Under the pieces are notes generated by a model. The model had not been told where the DNA came from. It worked only from the letters and a program-made list of their open reading frames with translations, and ran no database searches. A DNA stretch of 64,000 nucleotides from an uncultured bacterium (GTDB taxonomy: Bacteria > Planctomycetota > UBA1135 > GCA-002686595): assembly GCA_937896235.1 (NCBI GenBank), contig CALBMX010000109.1, positions 20,049-84,048 of the forward strand, given 5' to 3'. The position numbers and the translations under genes were made by a program. How positions within the stretch are numbered: the first letter of the stretch is position 1; the number at the start of each line of letters is the position of its first letter. Positions 42,928 through 52,123 of the stretch are shown in pieces.

Positions 42928-43779
42928 TTACGCCGTGGCGAGGCCCCCGCGCTCCATCAGTTTCTCGTTCCGGAAGAGCCCCCAGATACCAGCACCGATC
43001 GCGCCTGCATAAACCGAATCGGGATGGACTCTCAAATCAAAACCAAACTTCTTCTCCTCACTAATCTCCTCCATCGCCGCGATCAGACCCTCGTCATGGG
43101 CGAGCCCGCCGGTGACCATAATCACCCCAGTTGCCTTGGCGCTCTTAACAAGCTTCAGGCAGCGCGTCCCCATCGAGATGTGAATACCCTTCAGGATGTT
43201 TGCAGTGGAGATGCCGCGACTAACCATGTTGATCACGTCCGTCTCTGCCAGGACAGCGCAGATCCCGGACACCTTCTCGGGAGTCTCCCCACTCATGGAG
43301 AGCTTCCCCAGCTCGTCCCGGGTCACCCCAAGATAGCGGCTGATGTTTTCGAGGAACTGTCCAGAGCCCGAGGCACACTGGTTCGTCATGCGATAGCCAA
43401 GCACCTTGCCGCGCTCGTCCATCTTGATCACGCGACCGTGCAGTGCACCGATGTCCATCGCCGCCCTAGAGTCAGCATCCAAGAACAGAGCTCCGCGCGC
43501 ATGGGTCGTCATGGAGTAGAAGTGTCCAGTTCGAAACTCGACCCCTTCCGCCTCACCCGTTGTCGCAATGTAGGAGATCTCATCCCGACGAACACCCGCC
43601 TTCTCCAGGGCCTCGCCCATGGCCGCATCAAGCACCTCCCCAAACCCGCGACCACGAATACGGCGTTGGCCCGCGCCCAGGACAGCGTGTGTCGCCTCGT
43701 GACCACTGCCGCCCGTTTGCTGAACGACAGCGACCTTGATCGCGCTGGATCCCGCATCGATTCCGATCGATAGACTCAT
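42928..43779 (-). CDS. bcrD: Benzoyl-CoA reductase ATPase subunit D
   Basis: 283 residues, the expected size for BcrD. ASKHA (acetate-kinase/actin-like) fold: the N-terminal phosphate loop is IGIDAGSSAIKVAVV, then ATTGEAEG, and a late adenosine motif VMVTGGLAHDEGL. The cluster-binding Cys are in NQCASGSGQFLENI and SGICAVLAETDV, as in the HgdC-type activators. BcrA and BcrD together bridge a [4Fe-4S] cluster and use ATP to push low-potential electrons to BcrBC. ATGA-type overlap with bcrA. Confidence 0.92.
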   Translation of the reverse strand: MSLSIGIDAGSSAIKVAVVQQTGGSGHEATHAVLGAGQRRIRGRGFGEVLDAAMGEALEKAGVRRDEISYIATTGEAEGVEFRTGHFYSMTTHARGALFLDADSRAAMDIGALHGRVIKMDERGKVLGYRMTNQCASGSGQFLENISRYLGVTRDELGKLSMSGETPEKVSGICAVLAETDVINMVSRGISTANILKGIHISMGTRCLKLVKSAKATGVIMVTGGLAHDEGLIAAMEEISEEKKFGFDLRVHPDSVYAGAIGAGIWGLFRNEKLMERGGLATA

Positions 43780-45152
43780 AACGTTCCTCCGGCCAAGACG
43801 GCCTCATTCGTTTTGTCCGAGACCCTGTCTAGCACCGTCGGGTGGAGCGCCTCGCGCACAGCAAAGATCGCTGCCCCGTGGGCACCGGTGTAAATCGACG
43901 AGGGCGATATATTGAGGGTGATCTCACCGTAGTTCTCCTCGACAAGTTTGCGCAATGCATCCACCGCAGCGGCGTTATTCGCGACACCGCCCGTAAAGGT
44001 GAATTCGTTGTCGATGCCTCCGGAGCGTGCCAACAAGCTCATTGCTCGCAAGATAATGGCCCGGTGAAGACCCGCGAGAATGTCCTCTCGCTTTTGTCCC
44101 GCCGCCAACCGATCTCGCAGCTCAGCGCCCGCAAAGACAGTACACGTCGAGTTGATTTTCACAGTGCTTGTAGAGGTCTGTGCAAGGGGGCCAAGCTCGT
44201 GCAAACCCAGGTTCATCTCATCCGCGATATAGCCGAGGTACCTTCCGCATCCAGCGGCGCAGCGATCGTTCATTTGGAACGAGGTCACGATACCATCGCC
44301 GTCCACTTGGATAGCCTTCGTGTCTTGCCCACCGATGTCGAGTACCGTCCGCGTGTTAGGAAAAGTCGCGTGTGCACCTAGGCCATGGCAGAGGATCTCC
44401 GACCGAATCCACTCCTTGGGGAACGGTAGCCGCGCGCGTCCGTAGCCGGTACCAACCGTAACGACCAAGTCGAGGTCCACTGTGGCCACATGGTGAACGA
44501 CGTCGAAAAACTCTGCGTGCGCCTCTTGCGCGACTCCGGCCGAATCCAGGGCGCGCCGCAGGCTCAACCCGAGCACCTTCGTAAGGTCAACCTTAAACAC
44601 GTGGGCCTCCACGAGCAGGATTGCCTTGTCATACACGCCGAGCAAACGCTCGAAGCTTAGTCCGGCGTCGGCTGCTGCAAGGTCCACTAGCTTCATGTAG
44701 CTCGAACCCGCGATGTCCCGGAAGAAGTCGGAGCGCCGCTTTGCATCGATCGCAAAGAGCTGCTCGGCTTCGATGACCATAGCCCCAAAAACACCGTCGT
44801 AGAGAGCCTTGACCTTCTCTAGCTCTTGGCCGGTAAAAAGTATTCCGGCTAGGTGTCCACAGGTCGACTCCAACTCGCGAAGGGTCTCAAGGTGCTGCTG
44901 TAAGCGGAACCCTTGGCGGAGTGCTTCGGTGAAAGCATCAACATCACCAACGATCTGTTGGAAGCCGACGATGCCGGACCGGAACAGATTAAAGCGAGCG
45001 TCTAGGAGCGCCTCCGTGCGCGCTACGTCACAGGCGACATCGTAATTGGAGCGGCTGTTGGTGATGCCTCGGCCAAGGACATTCTCTTGCATATCTAGGA
45101 CGACAGCCTTGGTGGTTGTCGACCCGAGATCAATTCCGATCGTGCACTTCAT
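43776..45152 (-). CDS. bcrA: Benzoyl-CoA reductase ATPase subunit A
   Basis: 458 residues, normal for BcrA. N-terminal IGIDLGSTTTKAVVLDMQ, VLDIGGQDTKAIQVDGDG, the cluster Cys in DRCAAGCGRYLGYIADEM and STCTVFAGAEL, and TFTGGVANNAAAVDALRK. It is the larger ATPase/activator subunit of the ATP-dependent class I benzoyl-CoA reductase. BcrA also has about 200 residues between the two halves that the shorter BcrD lacks. Overlaps bcrB and bcrD by 4 nt each, so the stoichiometric subunits are likely translated together. Confidence 0.93.
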   Translation of the reverse strand: MKCTIGIDLGSTTTKAVVLDMQENVLGRGITNSRSNYDVACDVARTEALLDARFNLFRSGIVGFQQIVGDVDAFTEALRQGFRLQQHLETLRELESTCGHLAGILFTGQELEKVKALYDGVFGAMVIEAEQLFAIDAKRRSDFFRDIAGSSYMKLVDLAAADAGLSFERLLGVYDKAILLVEAHVFKVDLTKVLGLSLRRALDSAGVAQEAHAEFFDVVHHVATVDLDLVVTVGTGYGRARLPFPKEWIRSEILCHGLGAHATFPNTRTVLDIGGQDTKAIQVDGDGIVTSFQMNDRCAAGCGRYLGYIADEMNLGLHELGPLAQTSTSTVKINSTCTVFAGAELRDRLAAGQKREDILAGLHRAIILRAMSLLARSGGIDNEFTFTGGVANNAAAVDALRKLVEENYGEITLNISPSSIYTGAHGAAIFAVREALHPTVLDRVSDKTNEAVLAGGTL

Positions 45153-46465
45153 GCCATCACCTCAGCTTGCGCAGCGGCCCGCTTTTGGGCCAACATTTGG
45201 AAGTAGCTCTCGAGCCGATTCTTCACGTTGGAGGCGGAGAAATACCGTGGATCCACAAGGTCCGTTTCGATAAATGCACCTGCGCGGCCCGTCCGCTTTT
45301 CAACTTCACGCAACATCACCAGCTGGCCGGAGGAGAAGGAATTGCAGCTCTTTACCGAGTTCATCAGGAACCCGTCCGCGTTGTATTCCTTCACGTAGTT
45401 CGCGATCATGCCCACCCGATCCGGGAGATTCAGGTTCGTGTAGCAACCAAGACAATACTCCGCGAGTGTCTCCAGGGGCTTCTCCGGATCGTGCCGGAAG
45501 CCGCGCTCGTAGACACCTCCGACTTTGGTGTAGGTGCTCGCAACCACGACAGCACCCTCGTCATAAAACATCTTCCAGAACTCACGGAAGCTGGTCCAGT
45601 TTGGAGGTCCCTCGACTACGATCCGGAACTTCTGCTCCCCCATCGGGCCATCGGGAGTGATCGGGCCCTCACCGGCTTCCACGCGCGCCTCGACCTCTTT
45701 GCGAAGTTGCTTGTAGTACGCAACAGCGCCCGGTGTTCCGCGAAAAGACGTGAAGATCGGGCCTATGTAGTACACACCACCAAAGTAGGAATCGATAGGG
45801 CTCACGGGGTTCTTCGCGGCCTCGAGTACCCAGACCAGATCATTCTCCGCAAGCGCTGAATTCGCCAAGAGCTCTTTGAGGGCGCCCTCATTGAACGAGG
45901 TCCCCGTGACCTTCTCGAACTTCGGGATGATCTCTCTCTTCAGCTGCTCGACAACGTACTTCACCATCTCGGGTGTGTACTCACCTTCGCCTTGGTAGGG
46001 GACGTGAAGCATCGCAACGGGGCAGTTGGGGTATCGATCGCGCAGCAGCTCAAACCACTTCAAAAAGGTAAAGCACCCCGTATAGCTCAACAGCAGGAGG
46101 TCGGGATCGGGGATCTTTTGTCCCGTTGGACCGATATTGCCTTTCAGCATCATCCCAATGTCGCACTTCACGTAGGTACACACATCTTCGGAGTGCCCGT
46201 GGCGCTCTGCCTCGGCAATGTACTCTCCGGACATCTTGCGCATGCCAGCTTGCAGAGCGTTAATCTCGGGGAGTACCGGGAGCGTGTCAAAGGACAGCAT
46301 CAGCTCTGTTAGGTTGCCTGGAACGAAGGTGTAGACAACCTTCTTGCCCGACTCTTTCGCATTGGCCAGGCGGTCGAAGTGATCGGCGATCATCTTCTTC
46401 TGCACGAACATGGACTCTTCTTTTTCGATGGACGGCTTAGCGTCCACATCTAGGTTCTGGCTCAT
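45149..46465 (-). CDS. bcrB: Benzoyl-CoA reductase subunit B
   Basis: 438 residues from the ATG at 46465, which overlaps the bcrC stop as ATGA and has GGAGAAG before it; an in-frame TTG 12 nt earlier is less likely. It belongs to the 2-hydroxyglutaryl-CoA dehydratase D-component-like family. Conserved Cys occur in DVCTYVKCDIGMMLKG, SYTGCFTFLKWFE, EYCLGCYTNLN and SVKSCNSFSSGQ; some would bind the [4Fe-4S] cluster. With BcrC it forms the ring-reducing half of the enzyme, making cyclohexa-1,5-diene-1-carbonyl-CoA. Confidence 0.93.
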   Translation of the reverse strand: MSQNLDVDAKPSIEKEESMFVQKKMIADHFDRLANAKESGKKVVYTFVPGNLTELMLSFDTLPVLPEINALQAGMRKMSGEYIAEAERHGHSEDVCTYVKCDIGMMLKGNIGPTGQKIPDPDLLLLSYTGCFTFLKWFELLRDRYPNCPVAMLHVPYQGEGEYTPEMVKYVVEQLKREIIPKFEKVTGTSFNEGALKELLANSALAENDLVWVLEAAKNPVSPIDSYFGGVYYIGPIFTSFRGTPGAVAYYKQLRKEVEARVEAGEGPITPDGPMGEQKFRIVVEGPPNWTSFREFWKMFYDEGAVVVASTYTKVGGVYERGFRHDPEKPLETLAEYCLGCYTNLNLPDRVGMIANYVKEYNADGFLMNSVKSCNSFSSGQLVMLREVEKRTGRAGAFIETDLVDPRYFSASNVKNRLESYFQMLAQKRAAAQAEVMA

Positions 46466-47664
46466 GCTTCTCCCCAAAGTTTGATGGTGTCGGCGAAGGT
46501 GCCGGCGCGCTCGCGGATAGGCTGCAGCTGACCGGTGTTTTCGGAATACTTAAATGCGGTGTGGCTGATGCCCACTCTGTCGAGCGCCTCTTGCAACATG
46601 GGTTGGTCCAACAAGGCGGGATCGCAGAAACTTGGCGCCGAGAACAGAACCCCCTCCGCGTTGGTGCTTCCGATCCTGCCGATGAGCTCGGTTCCTTTCT
46701 TACAGCCGTCGGGGACAAATTTGGCCGCCGACTCCCCCTTGTAGTCCATATAGGATTGCACGAGGTTGTGTAGTGCATCCCCTTCGACGGGAACCCCGCA
46801 GCCCAGCCAACGCGTGATCATCATGTAATCGTCCTCGACGACGTAGCAGCCCGCTCGCTCGAGAGTACGGACCAGTGCTAGGGGCGGCTGCTCGCAAAAC
46901 GATCCCGAGATCACGACACGTGCATTGTCCATTTCACGCCGATTCCCAGCTTTCGTCTCCGCCTCGGCAAGCTCCAGATAACGAGCTAGGTAGACATTGT
47001 GCTGCTCTACGGGCAGCAACATGCCCGCCCGCATAAGGATGTAGACCTCGGAGGCGGTAGCAACCCACGGGCGTGCGGCACGCATGTCGTAAACCTCTGC
47101 GCAGAGGCGGCGGTTCAAGTTATAGAGCGCGATGGACGCTAGAAGATCGTCATTTGTCGCGGTGGAGCCGTTGAGCTTCAGCATGTGGGCCCAAATCTCA
47201 TCTAACACGACCCGGTAAAACTTCCCCCCGATGTCCATATCGAAGTTTTGGGGCGCGTCGAAGTACAGCGACAGCTTGTCCGGAAACTGCATCTTCCAGA
47301 TGCCCGAGAGATTGCGGATGACGTCACATGTCGAGGGGAAAAGCATCCCGTCAATACAGTCCAAACGCCCCGTCATCCCCAGCTCCACCACCGAGCGCGG
47401 CAGGTGGCATATGTATGATTGGAAGCAAGCATCTCCGCGCACGATCTCCAGAGAATCATCAGCACCCAAGACGCCGACAGGCAGCATTCCCGCCGCGTGA
47501 ATCAGCTCACGGGGGACGTAGGTCGGCAGGAACCCCATGGCTTTTTGGCCCGGGTTTTCCGCCTTCCATTCTCTGACCGTTGTGAAGTTGAAGTCGAGGC
47601 ATACCGCCTCACACTTGGTAAGCAGCTCTTCCATGGAGAGCGCATTGATCTGTTCAAGTTCCAT
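46462..47664 (-). CDS. bcrC: Benzoyl-CoA reductase subunit C
   Basis: 400 residues from the ATG at 47664; the reading frame is open for another 74 codons upstream but those lie inside dch and have no family similarity. Features are MGFLPTYVPRELIHAAGMLPVGVLG (a family hallmark), GDACFQSYICHLPRS, and further Cys at about 103 and 113 (FPSTCDVIRNLSGIW). SGSFCEQPPLALVRTLERAGCYVVEDDYMM and a final helical region follow. It is the partner of BcrB in the substrate-reducing module. 11 bp separate it from dch. Confidence 0.92.
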   Translation of the reverse strand: MELEQINALSMEELLTKCEAVCLDFNFTTVREWKAENPGQKAMGFLPTYVPRELIHAAGMLPVGVLGADDSLEIVRGDACFQSYICHLPRSVVELGMTGRLDCIDGMLFPSTCDVIRNLSGIWKMQFPDKLSLYFDAPQNFDMDIGGKFYRVVLDEIWAHMLKLNGSTATNDDLLASIALYNLNRRLCAEVYDMRAARPWVATASEVYILMRAGMLLPVEQHNVYLARYLELAEAETKAGNRREMDNARVVISGSFCEQPPLALVRTLERAGCYVVEDDYMMITRWLGCGVPVEGDALHNLVQSYMDYKGESAAKFVPDGCKKGTELIGRIGSTNAEGVLFSAPSFCDPALLDQPMLQEALDRVGISHTAFKYSENTGQLQPIRERAGTFADTIKLWGEA

Positions 47665-47675
47665 AGGTGTGTGAT

Positions 47676-48482
47676 CTAGGCGTCCTTCCAATCGGGTGTG
47701 CGGCGGCCATCGAGGAAGGCGCCAATGCCTTCGTTTGCGTCGTGGGTCTCCATCAATTCTTCTAGGTACATACTCTCCATCCCATCCAGGCGTCGGACAA
47801 AGGCGTGATCCCGTCCCTCCCAAAGAGCGCGGGTCGCGAATCGAATCGCGCACGCGCTTTTCGGGAGCAGATGCTCGATAGCCCACGCAATCGCCGTTTG
47901 AGCGGGGTCATCTGTTTCGCCAAGGCCATGTGCGTACTCGGCGATGAGGCCCCACTCCTTAGCTTGGGGCGCATCGATGACACGCCCGCTGAGCAAGAGC
48001 TCTGCTGCGGGTTGATTTCCAATCATCGATGGCAAAAGCAGTGACCCCAGCGGGGCGAACACTCCCAACGTGACCTCTGGCTGTCCAAACTTAGCGTCCT
48101 CATCGGCAAAGATGCGAGTCCCAAGAAGAGCGAGTTCCAGCCCCCCGCCGAGGCACATTCCACGCACGGCAACCAGGATCGGCACACCTAACCCAACAAC
48201 GTCCTTGGCGAAATTGTGCAACAGCGGCAGCATCGTGCCGACCTTCTCCTTGGTGTGATCACCAACGCTAGCCCCAAAACTAAAGTGTGGCCCGGTGTGA
48301 CCTAAAACGACCGCTCGCACATGGGGGCTCACGCGGAGCTCGGCCCATACGGCGCGCAGCTCGGTTAGGGTTTGGACACCGATCACGTTGCCCTTTCCGG
48401 CATCGATCACCAGGTGCCATAACTTGCCATTCTCGAGCTCCTCTACTCGCAGAGTCTCGTAGTTGTTAGCGATGGTACTCAC
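47676..48482 (-). CDS. dch: Cyclohexa-1,5-diene-1-carbonyl-CoA hydratase
   Basis: 268 residues, crotonase superfamily. HFSFGASVGDH at 66-76 is characteristic of dienoyl-CoA hydratases of benzoyl-CoA pathways, and the oxyanion segment GMCLGGGLELAL follows at about 109-120. It adds water to the dienoyl-CoA made by the reductase, giving 6-hydroxycyclohex-1-ene-1-carbonyl-CoA. It lies between oah (3-bp gap) and bcrC. Ordinary enoyl-CoA hydratase activity cannot be excluded from sequence alone, but the context is specific. Confidence 0.9.
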   Translation of the reverse strand: MSTIANNYETLRVEELENGKLWHLVIDAGKGNVIGVQTLTELRAVWAELRVSPHVRAVVLGHTGPHFSFGASVGDHTKEKVGTMLPLLHNFAKDVVGLGVPILVAVRGMCLGGGLELALLGTRIFADEDAKFGQPEVTLGVFAPLGSLLLPSMIGNQPAAELLLSGRVIDAPQAKEWGLIAEYAHGLGETDDPAQTAIAWAIEHLLPKSACAIRFATRALWEGRDHAFVRRLDGMESMYLEELMETHDANEGIGAFLDGRRTPDWKDA

Positions 48483-48485
48483 CTC

Positions 48486-49589
48486 CTAGACCTCAGCGGT
48501 TTCGCGGGGAATCAACGTCTCCACGAACTCGTGGCTCCAGCGCTCGCCATTTGCCAAACGTCGCCGCAAGCTGATGAAGTCAACCTCGCGATGGCCGCGG
48601 GGACCCTCGTTGAAGGCGCGGAATCCGGCCTGGCCCTCATTCATCATGTTGAGACCGAGCCAGGAGCGGTTCGTCTCTCGGTTCTTATCCCACTGGGCGA
48701 GCTTGTGCTTACGCATCGACTCGACGGTTTTGGACATACAGCCGGGGAACGTGTACAGCAGCTTTGCGATCAACCCATTCACCGCTTCGTCAAGGGGAGC
48801 GAGATCGACCTCGCCCGACTTCAAGAGCGCTTTGCCCGCAAGGAGCGCGTCCCCTGTCTTCGGCAGACCATATACAAGTTTGCCCCCCTTGGACTCAGAG
48901 CCCGTCTCCACCGTCGGGTTCGGAAGGAACTCGCCATCCACTTTGAGGCACGGAACCACGTCGGTGATCAATCCATACGAGAAGGCCTGGTACGACGTCC
49001 ACATCTCACACAGGGTGCACGACTGCATCGCGCGTTCGACTCCAACGTAGAGGTGCAAGAAGTCGGTCGATCCGCCATCGGGGGCCGAGCCGTGACGCGG
49101 CCCCGCTTGGCCGAAGACAGCAAGGTCGCTTGCGATTGTGAAGTCGCACGCCATACCGATTTCTTGGCCGCCGGCGATCCGCATTCCGTTGACGCGGCAG
49201 ACGACTGGCTTGTCGCAGTGCAGGATTGACGTAACCATGTCGTTGAACAAGCGCATGTACGCCATGTACTCCGCAGGTTGGCCCGAGTAGTACTCCGCGT
49301 ACTCCTTCGTGTTGCCCCCTGTACAAAAGGCGCGGCTCCCCTCGGCCGTAAACACGACCGCGACAACATCGCGCTCATTGGATGCCCTGCGCATGCTGAG
49401 GATGACACCTTTGGTCATCTCCGTTGTGTAGGAATTAAACTGCGCCTGGTTGTCGAGGATGATCCAAGCCGTGTACAGCCCCTCCACTGGAAAACCGCTG
49501 CGATCGATAACAGGGCGCCGCTCGTAGCGCAGCCCTTCAAAGGTCGTATGGGAGGGGACGAGGTCGTGATTCTTGAACTCAGTAGTCAT
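48486..49589 (-). CDS. oah: 6-Oxocyclohex-1-ene-1-carbonyl-CoA hydrolase (ring-opening)
   Basis: 367 residues, close to the roughly 375 of known Oah. Crotonase fold, with AWIILDNQAQFNSYTTEM, AFCTGGNTKEYAEYYSGQP and VNGMRIAGGQEIGMACDFTIASD. GSAPDGGSTDFLHL and a C-terminal MMNEGQAGFRAFNEGP follow; the latter is typical of this hydrolase. It hydrates and cleaves the alicyclic ring to 3-hydroxypimeloyl-CoA. Second gene of the operon, 48 bp after had. Confidence 0.93.
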   Translation of the reverse strand: MTTEFKNHDLVPSHTTFEGLRYERRPVIDRSGFPVEGLYTAWIILDNQAQFNSYTTEMTKGVILSMRRASNERDVVAVVFTAEGSRAFCTGGNTKEYAEYYSGQPAEYMAYMRLFNDMVTSILHCDKPVVCRVNGMRIAGGQEIGMACDFTIASDLAVFGQAGPRHGSAPDGGSTDFLHLYVGVERAMQSCTLCEMWTSYQAFSYGLITDVVPCLKVDGEFLPNPTVETGSESKGGKLVYGLPKTGDALLAGKALLKSGEVDLAPLDEAVNGLIAKLLYTFPGCMSKTVESMRKHKLAQWDKNRETNRSWLGLNMMNEGQAGFRAFNEGPRGHREVDFISLRRRLANGERWSHEFVETLIPRETAEV

Positions 49590-49637
49590 AACTTGGCTTG
49601 CAAAATGAGGTGGATGGGTTGGGTGAGGCGAGCGGCT

Positions 49638-50726
49638 TCAGGGCACCAGCACGGCCCGCGCAACGAGCTTGTGGTTATGCGCAGCATCGAACACCTTTGC
49701 GATGTCGTCGAGCTTGTGGGCCTCGACAAATGGCTTCAACTTCACGGCTCCACTAAGCACCAACTCGAGTGCGCCGGGGTAGTACTCGGGAACACATCCC
49801 CAGTTCCCTTGCGCCGTCGCATCAAATGCCATCAAGTTGGAGAGGCGCACACTCGTCTTCGCCATCGTGAAGCCAACGATCGACAGGAATGCGTCGTGGA
49901 CAAGTAGATTCCAGGCAAGGTCTTGGCCTGCACCAGCTCCGGAGCACTCGAAGATTTTCCAGCCGGTGCGCGGTAAGCCACGCTCCGCGGCCCAGCTCCG
50001 AAGTTCCTTTTTGATGGCCCGAGCGTCCTCGCTCTTCGAGTGAAACGTCTTCGAAACCCCGTACTTCTCCATCAGCGCAAGGCGCTCCTCGTTGATGTCA
50101 ATCCCAACGACGGTCGCCCCTTGGGCCGCCGCAATCTGCGCGCAAAAGCCCCCCACTCCGCCGAGTCCTATAACGATTGCGAGATCACCCGCCGCAAGCC
50201 CGGACCTCTCTATCGCCTGGTACGGCGTCGTAACCGCATCCGCCAACACCGAAAGCTCTGCAAGCGTGCACTCCGAATCCCGCAGGCACTGGTTCTCTAG
50301 TGCACCCGGTTCGTCCACCACGCACAGACCACTCGAGGGGACAACGATGTGACTGGCGAATCCGCCGTGGATATCATTGCCCGGCATGACCTGGTTGGGG
50401 CAGATGGGACCGCGGCCGCGCTGGCATGCCTCGCATTCGCCGCACGGCGTTACGGCTGGAATGATCACCGCCTTTCCGACGAGGTCCTCGCGACCCGGTG
50501 CGGAGAGAACCTCGCCACTGATCTCGTGGCCAAGCGCAAGCGGCAGCGCGTGCTTGGGGGCAACACCGTCAAAGTAGTACCCCAAGTCTGTATGACAGAC
50601 TCCGCAGCCGACAACCCGCACCAATGCCTCACCCACCCGCGCCTCAAACGTCATCGTTTTGGTCCGCTCCAGGGGCGCACCCACCGCGGTCATCTGCCAA
50701 CGGTATCCAGTTGCAGTCAAGGGCAT
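49638..50726 (-). CDS. had: 6-Hydroxycyclohex-1-ene-1-carbonyl-CoA dehydrogenase
   Basis: 362 residues from the ATG at 50726. Zinc-containing medium-chain alcohol dehydrogenase: catalytic zinc site GCGVCHTD (Cys44) and GHEISG (His67), structural zinc Cys95, Cys98, Cys101 and Cys109, and NAD-binding GLGGVGGFC. Had oxidises the hydroxyl made by Dch to the 6-oxo compound with NAD+. First gene of the operon; the untranslated upstream stretch of about 500 bp carries the 16-nt palindrome. Confidence 0.9.
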   Translation of the reverse strand: MPLTATGYRWQMTAVGAPLERTKTMTFEARVGEALVRVVGCGVCHTDLGYYFDGVAPKHALPLALGHEISGEVLSAPGREDLVGKAVIIPAVTPCGECEACQRGRGPICPNQVMPGNDIHGGFASHIVVPSSGLCVVDEPGALENQCLRDSECTLAELSVLADAVTTPYQAIERSGLAAGDLAIVIGLGGVGGFCAQIAAAQGATVVGIDINEERLALMEKYGVSKTFHSKSEDARAIKKELRSWAAERGLPRTGWKIFECSGAGAGQDLAWNLLVHDAFLSIVGFTMAKTSVRLSNLMAFDATAQGNWGCVPEYYPGALELVLSGAVKLKPFVEAHKLDDIAKVFDAAHNHKLVARAVLVP

Positions 50727-51245
50727 GGTCTTCACAATCTTTGCAGGGGGTAGAGCTACGGCTAGCGCACAAGTTTCGAGATGTCTAGGTATAGAGATAG
50801 ACCCAAAGTGCGCACTTTGCAACCCATTTCCGCAAATCAAAGCGCTTTATAGTTCCCACAATCTCAAGGCCCTGCGGCCAGGTGGCATCTTCAAATTGCG
50901 GCTATTGAGGCCAATAACCGTCGATTTCACTCACGAATTGCCGACGATCGGTCCCAAAAAAGATCGTCTGACTCCAAGGACGAGGGTGATCAGTTGGATC
51001 CACGCCCCCCCCCGCTACCATCAAGACGTCGGACTCCCCTTCTAAGCGCCAGGGAGCCGCATCCCTCAAGGTGAGGGCCACGAATCCGGTGCTACTGTGC
51101 GCCCCGTGGCCACGGTCTCCCTAATACCCCGGCGATAGAAGCTTGGGTGCCCAGAGGAGAGATGGGCACCCTGAGACCGGCGCGGTCGCCGGGGCCTAAA
51201 AGTTAGGCGCTACGCGCACCGAGAACCAAACGGTGCGTGACCGCT
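50727..51245. other. Regulatory/intergenic region upstream of the benzoyl-CoA operon
   Basis: 519 bp without a convincing gene. It contains the palindrome at 50804, a poly-C run near 51004-51013, and three hairpin repeats near the other gene's stop: GGGTGCCC/GGGCACCC (51145-51171), CGCACCG/CGGTGCG (51215-51237) and GCCTAA/TTAGGC near 51195-51209. The latter are candidates for ending the transcript of the gene at 51246. Confidence 0.45.
50804..50819. promoter_or_regulatory. 16-nt perfect palindrome upstream of had
   Basis: CAAAGTGCGCACTTTG is a perfect dyad with no spacer, 78 bp upstream of the had start codon. It is a candidate operator for a dimeric transcription factor. It is not a terminator-like hairpin. 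No TetR, MarR or BoxR-like gene is next to it. Confidence 0.55.
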
Positions 51246-51995
51246 TCAGGCGCCGAACAGGAACTCGCTCTCTGTGGACCAAGCGCTCCAGCGATAGAGC
51301 GGCTCCAGGCTTTCGAGCGCGCGCAAGAGATCTCCTGGCACCCCGTGGGCGAGTGCCGCCTCACGATTCCCCTCGGGCGCTGGCCATCGAAATTCGACCG
51401 CAAGGCTGTGCTCACCCGGTGTGTAGAACTTGAAAAACTCGGCTAGGCTCTCGCGGGTCAAGCGGCCGCAGATCCACTCGCCTTTCCAGTTGTCCAGCCG
51501 CAACCGAAAGCCGGGTAGCCCGTTCAGTAGCGAGAGCAGGTCCGCCGCGCCCCCCCCTTCAAATCGTCGCTTCATGTTTTGGCCGTCGTACCATGCATCG
51601 ACATGAATCCGCATGCTGACCTCCAGCGAGTCCGCCTCGATCGCAAGGCACAGATAGGCATTCTTATAGGCCTGATCGAGATCTTTTGCCAAGTCGGCGC
51701 CGATCGTTTTCTTGAGGCGCGCCTTTTCCTTCTTCGGGCGTACCAAATAGGCCCACAAGCGACGAACACGCTTGCCGTTGAACTGATGTGGATTGTGCAG
51801 GCTGGTGCGCTGCTCCAGCTCTAATCCCGCCTTTCCGAGGCGCTTAACGGCATCCTTTGCCAGGTCGCCCAATTTGCGGCGTGTTGCTAGTCGAGCTTCG
51901 TTGTACTCGGGATTTTTCGAGGCCGATTCGGTGAGCGGCCGGAAGTCCGCCTCGGCAAAGGTGATCTCTTCCACATTGATTTCTGGGGATGCCAT
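51246..51995 (-). CDS. Uncharacterised protein, 249 residues
   Basis: The ATG at 51995 is chosen; the reading frame is open for 104 codons more, but that part is Arg/Ser-rich and low in conservation-like features. It is a cytoplasmic protein with mixed alpha/beta content. KNPEYNEARLATRRKLGDLAKDAVKRLGKAGLELEQRTSLHNPHQFNGKRVRRLWAYL in the first third looks helical and basic. The end, SLAVEFRWPAPEGNREAALAHGVPGDLLRALESLEPLYRWSAWS, includes Trp-rich segments. I do not recognise the family. Confidence 0.5.
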   Translation of the reverse strand: MASPEINVEEITFAEADFRPLTESASKNPEYNEARLATRRKLGDLAKDAVKRLGKAGLELEQRTSLHNPHQFNGKRVRRLWAYLVRPKKEKARLKKTIGADLAKDLDQAYKNAYLCLAIEADSLEVSMRIHVDAWYDGQNMKRRFEGGGAADLLSLLNGLPGFRLRLDNWKGEWICGRLTRESLAEFFKFYTPGEHSLAVEFRWPAPEGNREAALAHGVPGDLLRALESLEPLYRWSAWSTESEFLFGA

Positions 51996-52123
51996 CACCA
52001 GAGGATACCGAGGCCAAAACCGTGCGCAAGCCGCGACTGGAAGATGCCCGAGCCGGCTAAACGAAACCGAACGGGCGGGGACGGATAGACATAGTAGAAT
52101 GAGCCGGCTCAACTCCCCCCTAA

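Noticed and set aside
42475..43773. 432-codon open frame antisense to bcrD and the SDR
   Set aside because: Both overlapped genes have intact family motifs and sit in an operon; the antisense product is His/Arg-rich without a fold signature.
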